Shown here in pieces: positions 43,864 to 54,057 of a DNA stretch of 64,000 bases; the first letter of the stretch is position 1, and the number at the start of each line of letters is the position of its first letter. The notes beneath the pieces were generated by a model. That model did no database searches and was not told where the DNA came from. It saw only the letters and a program-made list of their open reading frames with translations. The position numbers and the translations under genes were made by a program. This DNA comes from Pholis gunnellus (lineage: Eukaryota; Chordata; Actinopteri; Perciformes; Pholidae), in NCBI GenBank assembly GCA_910591455.2, contig OU342819.1:4277001-4341000 (forward strand). The letters run 5' to 3'.

Positions 43864-45505
43864 GTTTGAAAGTCAAGCAATGATTTTCTAGGGGAAGGAT
43901 ACACTAAAAAGCCACAGTGCTCACCAGATGCCTACTTCTCAGTGGAATATGGACTACTTTTATTCTGCTCTGCATGTGGTTATTACAGGACGTTAATACA
44001 AGTTGAATCATTTTGTTTATTTTATGTCACATTTACTTTTAGTTATGTCTATGCTATTCTATCAGACTTTCTGATTACCGTACTGTAAGCAGCATACGCA
44101 AGAGCTGTTTATTATTTCCAATATCTATCGCTAAAGTTTCAAGTGTATGCTTTATTTTTTTCTTATGGCTCCACAAACAGGATTCTATTTACAATATTGT
44201 GCGTGTTACACTATAACCGCTCATTACCTGATTGAACCAAACAAACATTTCTGTACATGTGTAAATTTCTGAATATTTGGGGAGAAAAAAGTTTGCAAAA
44301 GAAAGATAAATGCCACCCTGCAGAGCAGAATAAGGAGTCCCCCCCCCAAGATGAATAAACACTAAGAGTGTCTGCTTTAAAAACGCCAAGCTTCAAGATC
44401 TTTTCTCTCCCGGGCTACACTGCCGCATATACTCTCTCCCATTATCTACTCCATTCCCAGTTGTCTGTCATATAACCCGGAGTTACAGCAACATGCTAAC
44501 CTCGTGATGATCCTCAAACAGCAAGCTCCCATAAATGGAAGGATTCTGTAGCCTATTATGACCGTTAACACCATCTGACAGAGAAGCCCGCCTTTCTGAA
44601 CACTTTAAAAAGGTACGTTTACTATTTCTTGGTACATTTGTGTCATTTAGGTTCTAAGCTCCAAAGTCTAATGTCGCTGTTCTCTGTTTCAGATATTGCC
44701 TCCACAGTTCATCTCCAGCTCCAGTGACCCCTCGCATTCATTTGGACTCTGACCTTAATTATAATCATGAGTTTATCGAACAGTTACAGAAACACAATTG
44801 CTTCTATGACATTTCATTCTAATGTTCAATTTGTTTAAGGCCTATACCATGCTTTGTAAATGCCTGCAAAAGTACTCTGAAACACTTAACTGTGCTGTTG
44901 AGTGTTATAACATGGTGCAGTGCTACACTGCAAACTGGCTGATGCATGACTGGCTGAGCAACGCTCCCCATACTGGTATGTTTACTGTGTTATCAGGTAA
45001 GCTTCTTTTATAGTCCAACTACAGCATCTCACAATCCAAGAATAACTCTTCATGTCATAAATGTATTCACACAGGGCTCAAATGTAATGTTTGAATGTTT
45101 AATAGCTAACAATAGCCCCCCCCCCCTTACACAGATAGTAATGTAATGTACATTGACGATTGAGAAAGATCTTTAAGCTTTGCCACCAGACCCAGTATTT
45201 GTATTTTCCACAGCATATACTTATTTGAATTGTCCTTTGTAAAGCAACACATATGATCTATATCATTTTATTTTCGTACTCTTTATTTCTGCTTTGCATG
45301 ATTTACTAACATTTAAAAAAGGTGCAAACACAAAAGTAGTTGAATCCATTAAAGCATTTCTTTTACGTTTCAAAAGGTTTGAAGGATTTATTTTAAAGAG
45401 GGTTGTCGAACCTTGTTGAAAAGGGTGTATTTATAATAAAATGGTGACAAGGACTTTTATTGTAACACCGTACGCTATGTAAATAAACATGAAAATGAAA
45501 GTTCT
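43864..45505 (+). other. plec 3' UTR (probable)
   Basis: AATAAA signals occur at 44354-44359, 45435-45440 and 45482-45487, so 3' ends near 44.38 kb and 45.5 kb are plausible. A poly-C run lies near 45118-45126. No other gene is seen. Confidence 0.55.
45482..45487 (+). terminator. Distal polyadenylation signal of plec
   Basis: AATAAA followed by a GT-rich CTCTCTGGTTTAGTC within 40 nt. An upstream AATAAA at 45435 is also possible. Confidence 0.5.
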
Positions 45506-46446
45506 CTCTGGTTTAGTCATTATTACATTTTGACAGATCATGTTGAATTTAAAGCTGATGAAAATGTTTGTTTACGTTTGTATCAGATGATCGCAGATTC
45601 ATTTCAATTAACATGATTACTATCCACAAATGTGTGTGTTAAGTCACCCAGCACAGCTTACCTTTACTTTTGAGTGCCATGTTTCACCGTCTACAAAGAT
45701 GTTGATACTGATATGTTGATATTTGTCTTGAGTTCAGTGGCGAGTTAGAAAAGCTGGAAGACTTCAAAATGTATTTGAACAGTTTGACGCCAACTCACCT
45801 TTTGACACAAATTTCACTTCTGGATCAATCAACTTTTCAGATGTTAAATTAATAGAAAATGGTGAAAAAACTACAAACAAGTATTCCCACTAAACCCACT
45901 GACAGGAACACTTTTAATCCAAGACCACTGAAAGAAAGTCTTCCTTTAAGGCAACTACAGATTGTGAAGAATTGAGACTTTGATATAAAATCTGTGGATC
46001 TTTAAAAAACAAAAACAAGTTCCAAACAAACGAGTTTCCTCCTCAATAGACTGATTGTTGTTACAACAAGACCAGAGAAAGATCCAGAATCTTTACTGAA
46101 ACCAGCCAAAAAGAAAAGGTGACAAGTTAATGCAGGTGATACCTGTGATGAGATTATCCTATAGGCTGCCTGGTTATAAGGCTTTATAGATACATTATGT
46201 GTTAGGATTGTGCTTATAAAGCATTATAGACATGACTTTCATAATGACATAATGATGAAAGACATGATGATTTATTACTTTACAGAGATAAATATAAGCA
46301 TTTTTAACTAATACATTTGTAACAACTCATTTTTCAGAAAGTAAAAAGTAAGTAAATATATCTGCTGGCAGACTGAAGTAAAACAACATAACACACAGCT
46401 GTCTATGATCTCTATGAACGTGTTGTGTGTGAACTCTTGTGGACAA
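45506..46446. other. Intergenic stretch between plec and the downstream repeats
   Basis: AT-rich, no convincing open frame, RNA gene or recognised repeat apart from short similarity at 46170-46270 (TTATAAGGCTTTATAGATAC), which could be an old MITE. Confidence 0.4.
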
Positions 46447-46452
46447 AATCGA

Positions 46453-46680
46453 CTGATAAGATAAGATAAGATAATCCTTTATTAGTCCCACAGCGGGGAA
46501 ATTGACAGGATCACAGCAGCAAAGTGGACAGTGCACACAAGATACAGAGTAAAAACCAAGAGCAGCAGTAATACAAATATTAAACAGTAAAGAATATCAA
46601 CTAAGTAAAACAATAATTCACAATAAACTCAAAAAATTATAATAAAAGATTATATATACAGACAGAGTATTTTGTATTGC
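46453..46680 (-). mobile_element. Teleost retroelement 3'-tail-like fragment with (GATAA)n
   Basis: Three to four GATAA units are followed by ATCCTTTATTAGTCCCACAG and CGGGGAAATTGACAGGATC, then CAGCAGCAAAGTGGACAGTG. I recognise this as a very common fish sequence associated with non-LTR element tails. If the (GATAA) block is the 3' tail, the element points left. The family is not assigned. Confidence 0.5.
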
Positions 46681-47014
46681 ACAGTGTAATTATTGTAGAG
46701 ATTATTAGTGTTTTTTGGTGTTGTGTTAGTGTTGTGTGGTCTACTGGGAGCACAGCTGGTTGTGCTCTTGATGTTATAGGTAATATATATGTTATAGGGG
46801 GGGTTCACTGTAAACTCAGTGATACTCAACGATACTCATTGAGGCAGAAGCACATCACTGTTATACTATCAATGCGAAATGTAATGCAATGATATACTGT
46901 TATGGAATTTAATATATAGCAACACCTCATATTTAAACCTGTTGGAATTGTTTTATAGTGTAGCATGAAAAGACTTATACGGTAGTAATAGAATAGTGTT
47001 GAAAGAAAGGTCAA

Positions 47015-47660
47015 AAGTCATAGTATGTCGATACAAGAAAGTCATGGCATAGTATGTTGAGGAACGTTTTTAAGAAATGTTATAGTACGTCTTAAAAAAA
47101 GAACGTCATATTTTACTATGTTGAAATGTAAGAAAACAGAGAAAAAGTATCAAATGTGGAAAGGTTTTTTAAAAAGTCAGTATAGTATGTAGAAAACAAT
47201 TCTCATAGTATGATGTGTCTAAAAAAGATTTTTGAAAAAGTCATGGCATAGTATGTCGTAACAAGTAACAAAAAAATTGTACAGATTTTATTTTAAATCT
47301 TTTTATAGTATGTTGAAAAAAGTAAACAAAAAGCTACAGTATGTTGAAAAAAAACAGAGTATAGTATGTATAAAAAAGAAAGTCTGTCAGAAAGAAGTTT
47401 CAAAAAAGCCATAATATAGTAGATCTGAAAAAAAACTAAAATAAATATCTACGTATAGTATAGTACGTGAAAATGATTTCTTTAAAATCATAGTTGTATA
47501 GTTTTCATGTTGAAAAAAAAGCCATCGTATAGTAATTCTAAGAAAAAAAGAATGTCGAAAACAGTTTTAAACAGGCCATAATATAACAAATAAAGTCATA
47601 GTATATGTAAAAAAATAAAATAAAATAAAAGTCATAGTATAGTATGTCGAGGGAAAAAAA
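47015..47660. repeat. Degenerate AT-rich tandem array (TAGTATGTYGAAAAA units)
   Basis: Units such as CATAGTATGTCGATAC, CATAGTATGTTGAGG, ATAGTATGTTGAAAAAAG and GTATAGTATGTCGAGG recur about every 30-60 nt with A-rich spacers. Copies are diverged and spacing varies. It ends about 440 bp before the DM-domain gene start. Confidence 0.7.
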
Positions 47661-47919
47661 CTCTTGATTACTTCAGTGCATTTCACAACTGTTAGGACAT
47701 TATGATTTAAATAAGTGTGTTTGAGTGTTGGGAGTAGTTATCCTCTCTGCAGACGTCAATTTACACATTAATCGGCGTTTTTATTTCAAAATGGCTGCAG
47801 AACGCTACCACAGCGTCTCTTCGCTTCTATACTCTTTGACAAACCTGTCTGTCACGGACGTAGTGTCAGTGCTGATGTGCAAAGACACCGGTTCTCAATG
47901 TATCCATGGGTCAGACCGA

Positions 47920-48056
47920 CCAATCAGCGCTTGAGTGGTCTCTCAATGGTCGCTGGCCGAGGGCCAATGTCATTTTCCCACGCATGGAAATGATACATTT
48001 AATACAAAGTTCATACTGGGTCATAAGCATGGACTGTATAAAAGCCCCCACACGTG
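47920..48056 (+). promoter_or_regulatory. Promoter of the DM-domain gene (CCAAT, TATA, E-box)
   Basis: CCAAT at 47920-47924, TATAAAAG at 48037-48044 and a palindromic CACGTG at 48051-48056. Transcription would begin near 48065, leaving a leader of under 40 nt to the ATG at 48103. Spacing is textbook for a TATA promoter. Confidence 0.6.
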
Positions 48057-48102
48057 TGAGGAGGGGTTCAAACCTAGAATAAAGCGCATTATACTTTTCA
48101 AC

Positions 48103-48571
48103 ATGTCCTTATCCAAAGATCAACTGTCGGTAGCCGCCGCAGAGCAACCGCGACAGCCTAAATGCACCCGGTGCCGACACCATGGGATCATCGTCCTGCA
48201 GAAGGGCCACGTTAAGCTCTGTCCTTTTCTCAAATGTGACTGCTGGAAGTGCTATATCATCACACAACGGACTCACATCACGGCCCTCCAGCGAAGTCTG
48301 AAGAAAGCCTCAAAGAACCCCCAAAATAAAGAGCAACGACTCGGCGTGCACACCGCCGTCAGCGCGGGGAAACCAGCGGCTAAGGAGACTTGTCGCCCCA
48401 GGGCCCCGGATGAAGACGGTCTGTCGGCCGCATTGGGTACGGACGGGGCCCTGGAGCTGGCCGCCGCTACCCGGAGTAAGCCTGCCGCGTGGGGGCAGAA
48501 GTCGACCGGTTTGGACAGCGGAGAGGTGGTGCCCTTCACTTCCAGTGAGGAAGAGCCTCGCACCCGCTTTA
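48103..48571 (+). CDS. Divergent DM-domain transcription factor, exon 1 (dmrtb1/dmrt6-like)
   Basis: DM proteins bind the DNA minor groove through two intertwined zinc sites and a recognition helix, and regulate sex and germ-cell development. Residues 19-68 form a DM domain with all zinc ligands intact: C21, C24, H27, H36, C40, C45, C47 and C50. The KCY(I/L)I element and HG..V are closest, from memory, to DMRTB1 (DMRT6), which acts in spermatogenesis. The helix (QRTHITALQRSLKKA) departs from the usual ERQRVMAAQVALRR. The rest of the exon is low-complexity Ala/Lys/Ser/Glu. The ATG was chosen because it sits 66 nt after a TATA box. The exon ends in phase 1 at A|GTAAGT. No DMA domain was seen. 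Confidence 0.85.
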
Positions 48572-48985
48572 GTAAGTTATTTTTTATCATTACCGTTAAT
48601 TATAACATGTTTTAAACAACTCTTATAGCGTCACACCGATAACGTTGTTAGGATACTGTTGGATAAATATTGAAGGTTCGTCACATAAGCTGAACTGTTA
48701 TGACGGAGCTCGCTCCCTAAAACAACAAATTAACTTAAAGCACCAAAAATAATGTTAATCACGAACATGACGGGACACAATGCAGATAACACAACGTGTG
48801 TTGTAGCAAATAACATGCAATGATATTTTAAGCCTGTGAGTAAATCGATACACTTTTGGATTTTCTATCCTCATTAACAACTTTGTGATTTGCGAGTAAA
48901 GAGTTTATAGACTCCGGATGGCACGAGACTAGTTTTACTGCAGCGTATTTAAAAAAAAACTCCAGCGGCCAAATGTCCGGTGGGC

Positions 48986-48993
48986 TGACGTCA
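48986..48993. promoter_or_regulatory. Palindromic CRE (TGACGTCA)
   Basis: A perfect 8-bp cAMP response element in intron 1 of the DM-domain gene. CREM/CREB sites are common in testis-expressed genes, but activity here is only inferred. Confidence 0.35.
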
Positions 48994-49671
48994 TCAACGG
49001 CCATTAATGGGACACCTGTGGCTCAGATGAGCGGAGCAGCTCGTGGAGTGAGCGGCGCAGGGTGCGTTCGTTATGAGTCACTTTGAGCGCCAGAGGGCAC
49101 TCCGCTCGTATTATAAGCGTTCGGATGCTCAGAGCTCCACACTTTCTATTAAACTGATGGATAACGTTTTTTTCTTTCATCCATATCAACTTTCCAGTAC
49201 GTGAATCCATAAAGAAATATACGGAACCAAATAAGATATCATCGAATTTTTAGAGCTAAAACAATTAGTTGAATAAACGATACGGTTATCAACTACAATG
49301 AAGCACTATGACATATACAATAGTTTCAGTCATTTTTCAATCAAAAAAGCCAAGCACTGACTCAAGTTACTTTACTTTAAAGTTGCATCATATGGAAATA
49401 CTACAGTATAGCACGACAGCGTTACTCGTTACATTTAAAAGCTCTGGAGAATGCAGCGTCACGAAGTCTTTCTAGAGACACGTGGTTCTCACAGGACAGT
49501 GACGCTGCAAACGTGAGACGATCTTAAAGAACATGATGCATTTCTGTAAATGATACCAAACATTATATGAAGGAGTTCAAATCTACAGCAGTAAAACGCA
49601 ACATGCACATGAATGCAGCAGTAATATGAATCCACAAACATCATAGCAAAACAATAACAGGGAGCATTGTA

Positions 49672-49830
49672 TTGCACGAGTGCTTTTACTTTTAATACTT
49701 ATAAATATATTTACAAGTAAATATGTACACTTTTATTTAGAGTTTTGAATGCAGAACTTCATTTTGTAGAGCAATATGTTCACAATGTAATATTGCTACT
49801 CTTAAGTAAAGAGTGTACATACTTCCTCTA
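49672..49830. repeat. Teleost TACTTGAGTA-type repeat fragment
   Basis: GTGCTTTTACTTTTAATACT, TTTTGAATGCAGAACTTC and ATTGCTACTCTTAAGTAAAG followed by ACTTCCTCTACCACAC are the ordered pieces of a very common fish repeat. Other copies: 52306-52650, about 56925-57045 and about 61850-61925. Confidence 0.6.
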
Positions 49831-50172
49831 CCACACATGATATTTAAATAAACATTTTAGGGGAGTGTGGACTATATGATCGACAAAACAAGCAATTTGA
49901 AAACGTCACCGTGAACTCAGGAATATATATGATATTTTGTCACTTTTGTTCATCGCACGTTATTAAATGAAATGGTGGAATCATCAGTTGCAGCTGGTGA
50001 TGTTGTCATGTACGTATTGTTGAATTTTGGCCCTAATGTAAATGCACATGGAGAAACTTCCCCCCTCCCCCCCGAAACACCAGTTTATATGATATTTAAA
50101 ACAAATACAAAATGTATCTTTAAGTAGATTTGAATGCTCAAGTGTGTTATAATGTCTTACCTTTCCTTCCAG

Positions 50173-50459
50173 ATGTCCCTTACTTTGGTGAATTTGGCCC
50201 GACTGCACCTCTGCCTGTTCTTCACGTCCCGTGGATGTCGGGTTACCCCAGCGGCTACGGGCCGTGTCCAAACCTCCTGCTCAACAGGCCGTGGTGGCCC
50301 CCCGTGCCCACTGGGCTTTACAACAATAGCCTCCGCGGGCCCCTGATGTTCCCCCACTTCCAGCCGGCTGCTCTGCATTACCCGCCTCCACAGGGGCCTG
50401 GACCTGCTGCTGTGAGACGGCCGCTCCTCTTTGAATACCGTAGGCCAGCTGTGAGGTGT
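50173..50459 (+). CDS. DM-domain gene, exon 2 (Pro/Tyr/Gly-rich region)
   Basis: Acceptor CTTCCAG, phase 1 from exon 1 (A+AT gives Asn), then VPYFGEFGPTAPLPVLHVPW, MSGYPSGYGPCPNLLLNRPW through to FEYRRPAVRC. It is rich in Pro, Tyr, Gly and Trp, like the activation-type C-terminal half of DMRT proteins. Two donors overlap: GTAAAC after 50459 (phase 0, joins 50521) and GTGTGT after 50455 (phase 2, joins 52986). Confidence 0.75.
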
Positions 50460-50520
50460 GTAAACCCAAACTGATATTATGACCTAATGAAACAATGTAT
50501 GCGTTTGTTACATACGTCAG

Positions 50521-50655
50521 GATTGCAGACCGGTCTTCTTCACCCTCCGACCACTCGCGCTCCCAGAGCCCCCCCAGGAGGAGCCGATGTCCTGGCAGCA
50601 CCCACCGTCTACTCCGTCCAAACCCACTGAGCCAGATGTGGACGAGCTGGATTAA
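50521..50655 (+). CDS. DM-domain gene, proximal last exon (44 aa)
   Basis: Acceptor ACGTCAG is followed by DCRPVFFTLRPLALPEPPQE and then EPMSWQHPPSTPSKPTEPDV to DELD and TAA. The phase fits the 50459 donor. The Pro-rich, acidic C-terminus looks protein-like. The intron would be only 61 bp. With exons 1-2 it gives 296 residues. An AATAAA follows at 50971. Confidence 0.6.
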   Translation, partial: DCRPVFFTLRPLALPEPPQEEPMSWQHPPSTPSKPTEPDVDELD

Positions 50656-50970
50656 AGCACAGTGAGCAGGTTCATAGGGGGGACTGCATTAGAAGAACTG
50701 AGCCATTTCCTCCAGGTTTTGTTTTTTTGCAGTTTGTTGGCAAACCTGTTTGTTTCCCTGCTGTTTGGTACCAAACAACAAACTCAGACACAAGTATTGA
50801 CAAGTCCTGTTCACACTGCCGACATGAATGTTTCTGCACACTGCTTGTTTGTAACATATCGATATAAGATGAAGCTGTGGCATTGTTGATCAAAAGAAGC
50901 CAGGTCCACGATAGTCATTCTTTTTGTATGTCTCAGTTTTGAATTGATATTCAATTTGTTTACAAAGACA

Positions 50971-50976
50971 AATAAA
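50971..50976 (+). terminator. Polyadenylation signal of the DM-domain gene
   Basis: AATAAA about 315 nt after the TAA, followed by a T-rich, GT-containing TTTTTTTGGTGTGTC. A standard vertebrate 3' end. Confidence 0.6.
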
Positions 50977-51019
50977 ATGTTCATATACATATTTTTTTGG
51001 TGTGTCATATGGATGCATG

Positions 51020-51430
51020 CAAGGCAGCAAGGAGAGTGACCCAGATGCAGAAGACAGAGCAGACAGGAACAGATCAGGGATGTAAACACAACATGGAAGA
51101 GAACTAGCTCACCGAATGATGGTCCAAAACCAGGAGGGCAGTCCAAACAAGGCCCACTTCTCCAAAGGGGGGGTCAGGCAGAGAGTCCATGGTTCAAGCG
51201 GTCAAGTTACTTTTAGGGTAACAGGGACAGGGTGTCAGAGGTTTGAAAGAAAATGACAAGAAAGCAAGCGGGCGACTTTGCAGATGTGGGAGGGAATGAG
51301 TGTAAAGGGCCAGACTGCAGCGCTGACGAGGGCAAAGTGGAAACAGGTGAGCAGGTGGAGTCTGAGGCGTCTGGAGGACAGAGAGCAGCAACCAAAGAAG
51401 GAACGTGGCTGAAGGAGGCACGTCATAAGA
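51020..51430. repeat. Probable teleost interspersed repeat
   Basis: GTGACCCAGATGCAGAAGAC, GTCCAAAACCAGGAGGGCAG, GGGTCAGGCAGAGAGTCCAT and AACAGGTGAGCAGGTGGAG occur in an order I know from repeated fish sequence. Class and ends are unknown. Confidence 0.4.
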
Positions 51431-52305
51431 CTGTTAGACGTTTATTCAATATGTTTTTCACAAATAATATTGACATTGCCTCCTGCTAACCTTTAATGTA
51501 ATACTAACTAAAAAGTAGTTTAGAGATAAAAAAACAAAACAACAACAAGCATGATTCATTAATTTGGCCTAATTTCAACAATTGAACTATTCCATCACTT
51601 TATTTCATTGTTAGTATTATTAGTAACCAGTAGCTCTTTTATGAAGCATTATCTTTTTTAATGTCATTCCACTAGTCATTGAAACATTACATATTGCGGA
51701 TCATATTGAAGACGACAACTTTCATTTCATTTTGAAAAAACAAACATGTTCTTTGTTTTTTTTTACACGACAGAAAATATTAAAATAAAAAGCATTTGAA
51801 TAATGACTGTAGCAGTATTAGTCATGCTCTAACTCATATGGACAGGTGGGAATTTCCACCTTCATTAAAAAATGGAAATCTCTTTTAAAGTATAAATGAA
51901 GGTGCGGTTTCCATTGGGTTCACTCTTTTACAAAAACATATTTTAACCTCCTTAAGAACCCCTTAAAACATGCATATATTCCATTAAAAATACCAAAATA
52001 TATTACAATCCCTTCGTATATCCATTAAATATTCTCTCAAAATCCCATTAAAGTACCATAGCTAGTTAACAGTTATTAGTGTGTCAGACACACGTTGAGT
52101 CTCTCCTAATAGCTTCACTCCACCAGTCTAAGCTTCTCCACCTGCACATGAAACATGAACTTAAAGAAGGAGAAGCACACACTTAGTGTTACTTTTTAGT
52201 TTATTCTGTGATGCAGTTTTTACTTTCAACATTTAAGATCTGTCAAGAGAGGTTAAGCGTCACATCCCCACTGGTAGTAAAACTCCTCAAACTCTAAAAT
52301 CAGTG
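51431..52305. other. AT-rich stretch without recognised features
   Basis: No coding signal or clear repeat. It would be intronic if the distal last exon of the DM-domain gene is real. Confidence 0.4.
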
Positions 52306-52650
52306 TTGGAATGTAACCGAGTCCATTTGTTCAAGTCATGTACTTGAGTACATTTTGGGGGGTACTTGTATTCGTGTGTGTTTTCATTTCATGCTACTTT
52401 AAACTTCTACTCCACAACATTTATTTGACAGCGTTAGTTATTAGTTACTTTGCAGATTTTACAGAAAAAATATATATGACAAGCTGTGTTTTATAACACA
52501 ATACAGCTTTGTACAATATCACAGGCTGCTAACTTTTGTGTCTTATGACCGTGAGTTGTTAGCAGTTCTATAAATATATAAATAAAATGAAATAAATAAA
52601 TAAAATATGCAGGACTTTTACTTGCTGTGGAGTACTCTTCTTAATACTTC
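52306..52650. repeat. Teleost TACTTGAGTA-type repeat, long copy
   Basis: GTACTTGAGTACATTTTGGG, CATGCTACTTTAAACTTCTA, CTCCACAACATTTATTTGAC and ATGCAGGACTTTTACTTGC are the hallmark pieces of this fish repeat, here with an AT-rich insertion. Confidence 0.65.
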
Positions 52651-52985
52651 TGTGTGTCTCGAAATATATTTGTCTAAACTCATATTCATAGTTTGAAATG
52701 TATTCATGTATATTCACAATCATACTGTGATGTCTGTATCTTTGTCACATATCCACATCACTGAGGCAGGGTGCTTGTGCTCTTTTTACATGCAGATACA
52801 TGCAGAGTTCATTCTGTAAGTCAACAGGATGCTCTGCTAGAGGGTGAAAGAACGGTCAAGGGAGAAGGATTAGGGAGTCTAGGTTTCTTTGTACAAAAAT
52901 ATGCGCCACTCTGCTAAAAGTTAATAAATCACGAACCAAACTCATCAACGGGAGGATTTGCTTGTCAACCGTCTCTCTGTTTCAG

Positions 52986-53148
52986 ATGCACCGAGTTGGG
53001 GAGTGGAGCCCGTGGTCATTTTAAGTTTTCACAGGGCAAAGACGAGCGCTGGTCATCTCGTCCTACGGCCAGATCAGATCAGAGGAAGACGAGTGGGGAA
53101 GAAGACTGTGACTCCTCAAATATCCAAATCCAGTATCCTCTGTTTTGA
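52986..53148 (+). CDS. Candidate distal last exon of the DM-domain gene (53 aa)
   Basis: A strong acceptor (TCTCTGTTTCAG) is followed by a frame needing one base: A, then CTELGSGARGHFKFSQGKDE, RWSSRPTARSDQRKTSGEED and CDSSNIQIQYPLF, TGA. That phase is exactly what the 50455 donor of exon 2 supplies. An AATAAA follows at 53315. I recognise no family for the peptide. It could instead be 3' UTR, or the end of another gene whose other exons I cannot see. Confidence 0.4.
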
Positions 53149-53314
53149 CATGTCCGGGGTACACAGTGTAACGTGTCTGGGTAAAAGTTTAGAGCAGGAA
53201 ACGTGGGAAAGGAGGGAGGAGACCAGGACAGAATGAGGGTATGAAGTGATCTACATTTCCACTGTGAAGAGTTGACTCCGGACAGCTCGGTTTACTTGTA
53301 CACTTTATGATGCA

Positions 53315-53320
53315 AATAAA
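53315..53320 (+). terminator. Polyadenylation signal after the candidate distal exon
   Basis: AATAAA about 165 nt past the TGA, with TCTCTTGTGTTCTGTGGGTG downstream as a GU-rich element. Confidence 0.45.
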
Positions 53321-54057
53321 TCGACATGAACTGAAGAAAATCCAATCTCTCTTGTGTTCTGTGGGTGTTGGTTGCTGAGTTGTTCCTAATAGTGAGATCC
53401 TGGGGTGTCTCAGCACGAGTCAGATAGATAACAGTTACTGAGCCAGCAGTCAGGGTGAGTTTTAACACAAGTCTTAAAGTCAACATCGAAAATCAATCAC
53501 TACACTTCTTACCCCCTCGGTAATTAAACCTAAAAGTAGATCAGGTGATTTAGAAGACCACAGGCGATGTCACACTATGTTGGGTCATTGGTGAAATGTG
53601 TCACTAAAGTGTTGGGGCTGTATGAAGCATTCCGGGAAGAGGCGTGTAGTGTGACACCTTGTGGGATTGTCATCAGAGTGATTCATGTCGGCATCAGCAA
53701 CTTGGAGTTGAGGAGTGTGTGTGTTATGTGTGTGTGTTGCGTGTGTGTGTGTGTGTGTGTGTGTGGGCTTCTGAATTCCTGAGAATACTTCATCCAAATG
53801 AACCTTCAGCTCTCTCCCTCTCCGTGTCTCTCTCCGTCTACATCCTCAGGGGACTTTGAGCGACAGTGAAGACATCTTTGCTAGTTGGATAGATATTTAT
53901 CAATAAGCAGGAAATGTCTCAGTTACAGCAGCTTAGCAAAAAAGGGGGCTGATAAGTATGTACTGTATATGTTTGTGTGGGTGGGGATACAATATAACCT
54001 GTGATGACAACCGCATGTACCTGCATTTGTGACTGAGCAATTCAAACGGTTAAATCA
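53321..54057. other. Intergenic stretch
   Basis: Contains a (TG)n microsatellite at about 53738-53765. No gene recognised. Confidence 0.5.
53738..53765. repeat. (TG)n microsatellite
   Basis: About 14 TG units following imperfect TGTG-rich sequence. Confidence 0.85.

Larger units (their letters stand above)
48572..50172 (+). other. Intron 1 of the DM-domain gene
   Basis: Holds a full CRE palindrome TGACGTCA (48986-48993), a CTCF-like GCGCCAGAGGGCACTC near 49088, a small GCTAAAACAATTAGTTG repeat (49250-49345) and a TACTTTTACTT/AAGTAAAGAG-type teleost repeat (49672-49830). No exon recognised. Confidence 0.5.

Noticed and set aside
47015..47660. CRISPR-like array
   Set aside because: Units are degenerate, spacing is irregular and the DNA is vertebrate. 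It is a decayed satellite.
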